Source: DATMQA01 sp035566895 | GTDB lineage: Bacteria > Verrucomicrobiota > Verrucomicrobiia > Limisphaerales > UBA8199 | Reading direction: 5' to 3' | Length of the DNA: 8,798 bases | NCBI GenBank assembly: GCA_035566895.1 | Contig: DATMQA010000223.1 | Span: 1-8,798 of the forward strand | Shown: piece after piece, positions 1 to 5,634 of the stretch | How positions within the stretch are numbered: position 1 is the stretch's first letter | Layout of the letters: each line of letters starts with the position of its first letter | The notes under the pieces: generated by a model | The model's input: only the letters and a program-made list of their open reading frames with translations | Told to the model about the DNA's origin: nothing | Databases searched by the model: none | Made by a program: the position numbers and the translations under genes

Positions 1-1079
1 AGGGAGCCGGTGTGGTTAAGGCTTTGCATCCATTTTGTAAACTGGCGGGACGGCATCGCACCTTCATCGAAACGCACTTGGCCAAGAGCCGCCATATCTC
101 GCGTCTAGCCGGCGCAACCATCCCGCACATCTTCACGACCAGCTATCTGACGCACGCGCCCACCGAAGAGTTTCTGCGGCGGCAGAACCATTACGGCTAC
201 GAAGGGCCGCTCTTGCTCTCGCCTGGCAAATCTGTCGGCCTGCGCCTGATTCCCACGGTGCATGACCTGCGATTCATGTGGGAAGAAATGCCGCAACAGA
301 TGCTCGACGAGCAGCAGCAGAAGGTCCGCGACAGCCTTCGTCATGCCCTGATTAGTTGGGCGCGCTCCGCCGGCGAAGCCGGCGATTACACGGACAACGT
401 GCCTCTTCAATGCCTCCATCCAGTCGGCCATTGGTACGAACTGCCCAATCTGCTGCGCAACGGCGTGCTAGGTCAGTTGCTGGCGCAGCGGCCTGGGTTG
501 AAATACCTGCTGCTCCACAATATTGATACCCTCGGTGCCGACGCCGATCCGGCCCTGCTCGGTCTTCACATTCGAAGCGGAGCTTGCCTTACTTTCGAAG
601 TCATTACCCGGAGGTTGGAGGACCGTGGCGGCGGTCTGGCCCGTGTCAATGGCCGGGTGCGGTTTGTCGAAGGACTGGCGATGCCACGTGAGGAAGCCGA
701 GTTCGCGTTGAGCTATTACAACTCGAACACCTGCTGGATTGATTTGGATAAAATGCTGGCTGCTTTCTCACTCGACCGCTCCGAGCTGAGCGACGAGCCC
801 AAGGTGACTGCCGCGATTCGCGACCTGGCGGCTAAAATGCCTGCTTACATCACCCTTAAAGAGGTGAAAAAAAGGTGGGGCCACGGCCAGGAAGATGTTT
901 TCCCCGTGACTCAGTTCGAAAAGCTTTGGGTGGACATGACCGCCTTGCCGGAGCTTGATTCGCGTTTCGTGGCGGTGTCCCGCTTGCGGGGCCAGCAACT
1001 CAAAGACCAGGCCCAGCTCGACGGCTGGCTGCGCGACGGCTCGGCGGCTTACGTCGAGAGCTTGTGTGAGTGGCAATAG
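1..1079 (+). CDS. UDPGP-family UTP--sugar-1-phosphate uridylyltransferase, 5'-truncated by the window edge
   Basis: The protein resembles the UDPGP family (UTP--glucose-1-phosphate uridylyltransferase and UDP-sugar pyrophosphorylases). These cytoplasmic enzymes join UTP and a sugar 1-phosphate into UDP-sugar and pyrophosphate, feeding polysaccharide and glycoconjugate synthesis. Numbering from the first GTG (base 12), the visible part holds HPVGH at 136-140, corresponding to the family's P-x-GHG uridine/sugar motif, then LLLHNIDTLGAD at about 166-177 (family N-x-DNLGA), a GGGLARVNGR segment at 206-215, and YYNSNTCWIDLD at about 235-246 (family FNTNN-W). The frame is open through base 3 and no start with a ribosome site is visible, so the true N-terminus, with the nucleotide-binding GG loop, lies upstream and the GTG at 12 is internal. 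The stop is TAG at 1077-1079. Its substrate sugar cannot be told. Family call is strong; glucose specificity is not shown. It converges on the ThuA-like gene with a 23 bp gap. Confidence 0.82.
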   Translation, partial: GAGVVKALHPFCKLAGRHRTFIETHLAKSRHISRLAGATIPHIFTTSYLTHAPTEEFLRRQNHYGYEGPLLLSPGKSVGLRLIPTVHDLRFMWEEMPQQMLDEQQQKVRDSLRHALISWARSAGEAGDYTDNVPLQCLHPVGHWYELPNLLRNGVLGQLLAQRPGLKYLLLHNIDTLGADADPALLGLHIRSGACLTFEVITRRLEDRGGGLARVNGRVRFVEGLAMPREEAEFALSYYNSNTCWIDLDKMLAAFSLDRSELSDEPKVTAAIRDLAAKMPAYITLKEVKKRWGHGQEDVFPVTQFEKLWVDMTALPELDSRFVAVSRLRGQQLKDQAQLDGWLRDGSAAYVESLCEWQ

Positions 1080-1102
1080 TTACTTCTGTAGTTTAAACCC
1101 AT

Positions 1103-1861
1103 TTAACTCTTCTTCGCCGTCCAGCGTATCGCCTGCCGGAGCACTTGCTGGAAGGCCGGGTTTTCGTAGGCGAAATGGTCGTGCCCGGATTGCATGTAAA
1201 CTACGCGCGCCTTTCCGTAAGTTTTAGCCCAGGCAATCACTTTGTTGCTCTCCGGCTCATCCGTAGTCAACAGCGGATGACATTCCTGAGCCACATCGAA
1301 CCATTTATAGGTCTCGTCAGCGATGGCGTAATCTTTGACCCCTCGAGTCACCGGATGGTTCGGGTCGGCCACGTGAATCGTGAAATGCATCCCGTGTTTG
1401 TAAGCTGACCGCGCCTTTTCCACGCCGTCCACGGTAGTCTTTTCAAGGTAATAGCGAGCGCCGATGATTTTCCAGTATTCCGGCCAATCCGGATAAGTGG
1501 CGATCGCATGATGCAACACCACCAACCCCTTGCCATCCTTGAGCCGCGCGACGAAATCAGCTTTTGCCTCGTCGGAAATCTTCTGGTTGAAATCGTACAT
1601 CACGATGACGTCGTAATCCTTGGCTGCCTCGGTTTTGAGTAGCGCATGGGCGTTCGGATGCTCCACCGTCAACAGAGTGAGTTCAGCATTATCTTTGAAG
1701 ACTTTGAAGAACTGCTCTTTCTCGAATTCGTGTCCGCCGGTGATGAGCAGGACGCGGGTTTTGCCGGACGTAGCTTGGGGCTCGTCCGCCGCCGGAACGG
1801 ACAGCGGGCAGAGGAACACCAGAGTGAGCAATGACAGAAAGAAAAACCGAAGGGTCTTCAT
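1103..1861 (-). CDS. Secreted ThuA-like domain protein
   Basis: A 252-residue protein of the ThuA-like family (trehalose-utilisation type, class I glutamine-amidotransferase-like fold). In PVC bacteria such proteins are common and often exported; their biochemical role is poorly defined and is usually linked to sugar metabolism. Residues 1-25 look like a Sec signal peptide: MKTLR, a hydrophobic stretch FFFLSLLTLVFL, then a likely cleavage after SVPAA. The domain follows: RVLLITGGHEFEKEQ (36-50), YDVIVMYD (83-90), GKGLVVLHHAIATYPDW (110-126), HVADPNHPVTRGV (163-175), ADETYKWFD (181-189) and VVYMQSGHDHFAYEN (220-234), all typical ThuA blocks. The frame stays open 69 codons further upstream to a GTG at 2068, but that stretch has no family similarity that I recognise. 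The ATG at 1861 is chosen because it begins directly at the signal peptide. No clear Shine-Dalgarno precedes it. The gene is on the same strand as the uvrA pair, 380 bp beyond the Uma2 gene, so it probably has its own promoter. Confidence 0.86.
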   Translation of the reverse strand: MKTLRFFFLSLLTLVFLCPLSVPAADEPQATSGKTRVLLITGGHEFEKEQFFKVFKDNAELTLLTVEHPNAHALLKTEAAKDYDVIVMYDFNQKISDEAKADFVARLKDGKGLVVLHHAIATYPDWPEYWKIIGARYYLEKTTVDGVEKARSAYKHGMHFTIHVADPNHPVTRGVKDYAIADETYKWFDVAQECHPLLTTDEPESNKVIAWAKTYGKARVVYMQSGHDHFAYENPAFQQVLRQAIRWTAKKS

Positions 1862-2241
1862 ATAGGAATGCTTTGTAGCAGGAAAGGGGGGATTTACGAG
1901 GAGATTCAAGAAAGATTTTGTCGGCGCCACAGAGGGCCACCAGGTCCTGATAACCGGAATCGTGCGTCTCGGCGAAGATCCTGACAGGTTGATGAGTCTG
2001 GGGGTCACGACAAAGTCACCGGACAGCCGAATTCCCTGGAAGAAGCTGGAGTCAAGTGTAATTGTCACTTAAGCGTGACCGCAATCCACCCATTGCACTT
2101 TTTCGAATTTCCTGTTGACAATTCGCCGATTTTTGCCAACAATGCTCGCGATTCGGGTGGCGGATCGTTTTCTTCAGCGGGATCCCCCATCCCCACCTCC
2201 TTGGCGAACCGTTGCCCGAATCACTCCTTTCTTCCCGACCC
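1862..2241. other. 380 bp intergenic region, no gene recognised
   Basis: This gap lies between the Uma2 gene and the ThuA-like gene. It should contain the leader and promoter of the ThuA-like gene, reading leftward, but I could not find a convincing -35/-10 pair on the minus strand. Short open frames exist on both strands, including the upstream extension of the ThuA frame to 2068. None has recognisable protein features or a ribosome site. No tRNA, riboswitch or strong terminator hairpin was seen. A TTGACA at 2114-2119 on the plus strand with AACAAT 17 bp later has no gene to serve and is probably chance. Confidence 0.6.
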
Positions 2242-2721
2242 TCACCCCGCCGCGGCCTCAAACAACTCCGAAATTTTTATTTGGAACTCGGGCAAGAGCT
2301 TGTCGTTGAGGATTTGTTGCCCGGCCAGGATGTCTTTGAGCACCAGGCCAAATTGGCTGGCGTGGTAAATTTCCACATTGTCATAACGGGGATCGATCAT
2401 CCAAAGCCGCGGCACCCGTTGTTCCTCGTAAACCTGCTTCTTGACGACGGTATCCGGCGCGTGGTCGTCCGAGCTCACGATTTCGGCAGCGAGCCAGAGC
2501 TTGCCTGTGGCGGCAACGACCAGCGACAGGTCGGGGCAAATCGCTGTGTCGCTCGAGAGGCGCACCTCGGAACGCGGCGGCAGCAGGCGGCTGCTGGCGA
2601 AATTGGCGATGCTCGCGTGCACGATACGGTGCAGTCGGTCGCAGATGGCTTCGTGGCGCGCTCCCGGCGCGCGGCGCACCAGGAGTTCACCGTGGAACGT
2701 CTCGGTATAGGGCTGACTCAT
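2242..2721 (-). CDS. Uma2-family (DUF820) PD-(D/E)xK-fold putative endonuclease
   Basis: A 159-residue protein of the Uma2/DUF820 family, which has the restriction-endonuclease-like PD-(D/E)xK fold. These genes are expanded in cyanobacteria, planctomycetes and related bacteria; the cellular role is unknown and DNA cleavage is predicted rather than shown for most. Visible motifs are CPDLSLVVA at 62-70 (the PD of the active site, Asp64), AAEIVSSD at 78-85 (Glu80, equivalent to the family's VEVLSPS), the basic/aromatic pair KKQVYE at 94-99 (Lys95, Tyr98), and LWMIDPRYDNVEIYH at 106-120 (family YWLVDP...V.VY). All expected catalytic-site residues appear present. The protein is somewhat short at the N-terminus compared with many relatives. 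The ATG at 2721 is the only sensible start; upstream bases give no strong Shine-Dalgarno. It starts 76 bp after the downstream uvrA stop on the same strand, so read-through from uvrA is possible, but nothing else ties it to repair. Confidence 0.8.
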   Translation of the reverse strand: MSQPYTETFHGELLVRRAPGARHEAICDRLHRIVHASIANFASSRLLPPRSEVRLSSDTAICPDLSLVVAATGKLWLAAEIVSSDDHAPDTVVKKQVYEEQRVPRLWMIDPRYDNVEIYHASQFGLVLKDILAGQQILNDKLLPEFQIKISELFEAAAG

Positions 2722-2797
2722 CGGTTGTGAGAAGGGGATTGATGGATTAATGGATTCGTGCAGGAACCTCGGAGCGACGAAGAGAGTCGTATGATAT

Positions 2798-5623
2798 TCA
2801 AAATATGTTTGGTTGTGCTTTGGCTAGAACCCTACGCAGGAAACGGCCGGTATGCGAGTGTTTGTTGCCGGCGATTTGTTCCGGCGTGCCCTCCGCTACG
2901 ATGCGCCCCCCCTCCTCGCCGCCCTCAGGGCCGAGATCGATGACCCAATCCGCCTCGGCGATCAGGTCGAGATTATGCTCGATCACGATGACGGAATGCC
3001 CGGCGTCCACTAACCGGTGAAGCACATCCACCAATCGTTGCACGTCGGCCATGTGCAGGCCAATCGTGGGTTCCTCCAGGATGAACAGGTTGCGTTTCGG
3101 CAGACGGTCGAACAGGTCCGGCTCTCTCAATCCGGCGAGCAAATGCGTGACGAGTTTGACCCGTTGGGCTTCACCGCCGCTGAGCGTTGGGCTGGTCTGG
3201 CCGAGTTTGAGATAGCCCAGGCCCGTGTCGCACAAGGCCTGCAACGGCCGCTTGAGCCGAGGCACGCTCGCAAAAAAGTCCATGGCCTCATCTACCGAAA
3301 ATTCCAGGACTTGCGCGATGTTTTTCCCGCTGTATTCGATGTCGAGGGTCTCCCGGTTGAAGCGTGTGCCCCCGCAAACTTCGCAGCGCACGAACGCCGG
3401 CGGCAGGAAGTTCATTTCCAATTTGATGGTTCCTGCGCCTTCGCATTCGGGGCAGCGGCCCTGGGCGCTATTGAACGAGAATCGGCCGGGGCCATAACCG
3501 CGCAGCCGTGCCTCTGGAATCTGCGCGAATAACTGCCGGATCGTGTCGAAGAAGCCGACGTAGGTCGCCGGGATTGAGCGCGGCGTGCGGCCGATGGGCG
3601 ACTGGTCCACTTCGTAAACAGATTTCAGCGAATCAAAGCCGGTCAGCGCGGAATTTTTCAATGGTGAGTTTTTAGCTTTGAGTTGGGAGGCCAGGGCGGG
3701 GAAGAGGCATTCGCGGATTAAGGTGCTTTTCCCCGAACCACTCACCCCCGTTACCAGCACTAGCCGCCCCAGCGGAAACCGGGCCGTGATCTCTTTCAAG
3801 TTATTCTTGTCAGCTCCATGCAACGTCAACCAGGAGGTTCCTGTGCCGCCCAACTGGACCGTGGACTGCGGACCGTGGACTGTGGACTGTGGACTTTGGA
3901 CTGTGGACTGTGGACTGTTGACTGTGGCCTTCAGCCTTTGGCCTTTGGACTTTGGACTTTGCACATCCCTGACCGGCCTTCGCTCGCCTCGCGTGGGGTA
4001 GGCCTTGTGCGCCCGCAGGCATTTGCCGGTGATCGATTCCGGGTGCCGCAGCAATTCCGCCAGGGTTCCCGCGGCGACCACTTCACCTCCATGCACCCCG
4101 GCGCCGGGGCCCAGATCGACGATGTAATCGGCCCTTCGCATCGTCTCTTCATCATGCTCGACCACCAGCACCGAGTTGCCCCGTGCTTTCAGCTTTTCCA
4201 GGGCGTCCAGCAACTGCTCATTATCGCGGGCGTGCAAGCCGATCGTCGGCTCGTCCAGAATGTAAAGCACGCCGCTGAGGTTCGAGCCGAGTTGTGCGGC
4301 CAGGCGGATACGCTGGCTCTCGCCGCCGGAAAGTGTCGGAACGCCACGGCCCAATTGGAGATAGCCGAGGCCAACCGCGCACAGAAATTTAAGGCGCTCG
4401 CGGATTTCGGGCAGTATGTCGCGAGCGATCAGCGCTGCGCGGCTCTTGAATCTCAGTTTCTGAAAAAGTGCGCTGGCTTCTTCCACGGCCATTCTGGAAA
4501 ACGTGTCAATTGTCGGTGCCTTCTTTAAATCGCAGATCGGCAGCCTGACCGCCCGCGACACCGCGTTCAACCTCGCTCCTTCGCACTCCGGACAAAGCTC
4601 CCGGCTGCCTTCCTGCCAGCCATACCACGATTCCTCGATCGCGTCTGCCCGCGCTCCGCGGTCCACGTCGGGCAGGTAGAACAGTTCCCCAAAGCCGCGG
4701 CAGCGCGGGCACCAGCCCTGGGACGAGTTGTAGCTGAAGTTTTTTGGGTCGAGGGGGGCAAACGAGCGCCCGCATTTGGGGCACGAGCGTTCGGTCGAAT
4801 GGACCGAGACCTGGCCGGTATCGTCCAACGCATAAAGCATCCCGTTTCCAAGTTTGAGGGTGTCGTCGATGAGTCGCTGAGCGGGGTAGGGCGCGTTGTC
4901 CTCAACGCGCCGTCGTTCGCCCTTTCCCCCTCGCGGCACGCTGGTGACAACTCGCCCTGCCTTATTCAGTCGCCCGGTAACAATTTCCACGTCGTGTTCG
5001 CGAAAGCGGTCCAGTCGCAGGCGGCCCTCGGTATTATAAATCTTTCCGTCGGCGCGGACTTCGGCATAGCCGTGGTTGGCGGCCCATTCGGCAACATCGG
5101 TATGGAAACCCTTGCGGTTTTTGACCACTGGCGCCAGCAGCCGCAGAGAGCCGCGCCGCCGCAGTTCGGCCTGCAACCGGCGTCCAAGCTCATCCCGCGT
5201 CTGGGCTTCCACTGGCACCTGGCAGTCCGGACAAAACTGGATGCCCAGGCGGGCAAAGAGCAGCCGTATGAAATGATAGACCTCCGTCACCGTGGCGACC
5301 GTGCTCTTGCCGCCTCCTCGGGTGTTGCGCTGTTCGATGCTGACGGTCGGCGGAATGCCCGTGATGAGATCCACGTCCGGCCGCGACAATTGCTCGACAA
5401 ACTGGCGCGCATAGACGTTCATCGAGTCCAGAAACCGGCGCTGGCCTTCCGCAAAAAGCAGGTCGAAGGCGAGGGTGCTTTTGCCCGACCCGCTCACCCC
5501 CGTGACCACGACGAAACAGTCGCGGGGGAGGGTCAGCGAGAGATTCTTCAGGTTGTGTTCGCGCGCGCCATGGATCGCAATTGCCTGGCCGGCCGTGGCA
5601 GTGGAATTTCGTTCGTCGAACAC
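2798..5623 (-). CDS. uvrA: UvrA paralogue, downstream copy (excinuclease ABC subunit A), complete
   Basis: UvrA is the dimeric ABC-type ATPase that finds bulky DNA lesions and loads UvrB in nucleotide excision repair. From GTG 5623 this copy is 941 residues, almost exactly the normal family length. In order: Walker A GVSGSGKS 42-49; the UvrB-binding region about 131-245; zinc ligands CPKC 281-284 and CPRC 305-308; CPEC 344-347; signature LSGGESQR 431-438; Walker B ILDEPT 455-460; a linker made largely of heptamer repeats (about 555-589); second Walker A GVSGSGKS 626-633; zinc ligands CPEC 724-727 and CEVC 747-750; signature LSGGEAQR 814-821; second Walker B ILEEPT 848-853. Two oddities: only about 35 residues lie between CPRC and CPEC where E. 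coli UvrA has about 110, so most of the DNA-facing insertion domain is gone; and the second Walker B has Glu in place of the usual Asp. The frame is open to a GTG at 5698, but the ribosome site favours 5623. It lies 2 nt after the upstream uvrA stop and should be translationally coupled to it. Confidence 0.93.
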   Translation of the reverse strand: MFDERNSTATAGQAIAIHGAREHNLKNLSLTLPRDCFVVVTGVSGSGKSTLAFDLLFAEGQRRFLDSMNVYARQFVEQLSRPDVDLITGIPPTVSIEQRNTRGGGKSTVATVTEVYHFIRLLFARLGIQFCPDCQVPVEAQTRDELGRRLQAELRRRGSLRLLAPVVKNRKGFHTDVAEWAANHGYAEVRADGKIYNTEGRLRLDRFREHDVEIVTGRLNKAGRVVTSVPRGGKGERRRVEDNAPYPAQRLIDDTLKLGNGMLYALDDTGQVSVHSTERSCPKCGRSFAPLDPKNFSYNSSQGWCPRCRGFGELFYLPDVDRGARADAIEESWYGWQEGSRELCPECEGARLNAVSRAVRLPICDLKKAPTIDTFSRMAVEEASALFQKLRFKSRAALIARDILPEIRERLKFLCAVGLGYLQLGRGVPTLSGGESQRIRLAAQLGSNLSGVLYILDEPTIGLHARDNEQLLDALEKLKARGNSVLVVEHDEETMRRADYIVDLGPGAGVHGGEVVAAGTLAELLRHPESITGKCLRAHKAYPTRGERRPVRDVQSPKSKGQRLKATVNSPQSTVQSPQSTVHGPQSTVQLGGTGTSWLTLHGADKNNLKEITARFPLGRLVLVTGVSGSGKSTLIRECLFPALASQLKAKNSPLKNSALTGFDSLKSVYEVDQSPIGRTPRSIPATYVGFFDTIRQLFAQIPEARLRGYGPGRFSFNSAQGRCPECEGAGTIKLEMNFLPPAFVRCEVCGGTRFNRETLDIEYSGKNIAQVLEFSVDEAMDFFASVPRLKRPLQALCDTGLGYLKLGQTSPTLSGGEAQRVKLVTHLLAGLREPDLFDRLPKRNLFILEEPTIGLHMADVQRLVDVLHRLVDAGHSVIVIEHNLDLIAEADWVIDLGPEGGEEGGRIVAEGTPEQIAGNKHSHTGRFLRRVLAKAQPNIF
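3855..3959. repeat. Heptanucleotide tandem array A, 15 units, in the downstream uvrA linker
   Basis: Fifteen consecutive 7 bp units in unbroken phase (105 bp). The + strand unit is TGGACTG, with TGGACCG, CGGACCG and, towards the right end, more degenerate TGGCCTT/TGGACTT forms. The minus-strand gene reads it as SPQSTVQ/STVHGPQ heptapeptides followed by a Lys-rich variant (VQSPKSK). It lies between the two ABC halves of the downstream UvrA, after KCLRAHKAYP and before the second N-terminal ABC strand (WLTLHGADKNNLK), replacing a linker expected to tolerate length change. 105 bp is 35 codons, so the frame is kept. Confidence 0.92.
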
Positions 5624-5634
5624 TTTTAACCTTT
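5621..5634 (-). promoter_or_regulatory. Ribosome binding site and GTG start of downstream uvrA, overlapping the stop of upstream uvrA
   Basis: On the minus strand AAAGG (5634-5630) lies 6 nt before GTG (5623-5621). The upstream uvrA stop TAA (5628-5626) sits between them, leaving only AA between stop and start. This stop-restart arrangement fixes the start of the downstream gene, gives the expected UvrA length, and implies translational coupling between the two paralogues. Confidence 0.75.

Noticed and set aside
1091..1098. GTTTAAAC palindrome between the convergent genes
   Set aside because: An 8 bp palindrome alone is not enough for a terminator or operator call.
1862..2068. 69-codon N-terminal extension of the ThuA-like gene
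   Set aside because: A clear signal peptide begins at the ATG at 1861; the extension is not recognisable and would bury the signal peptide.
2114..2142. Plus-strand sigma70-like promoter (TTGACA, 17 bp, AACAAT)
   Set aside because: The -10 matches in only 4 of 6 positions and no plus-strand gene follows.
2722..2797. Rho-independent terminator after uvrA
   Set aside because: Only a 4 bp stem (CGAC/GTCG near 2776-2790) was found and no T tract follows in the minus-strand direction.
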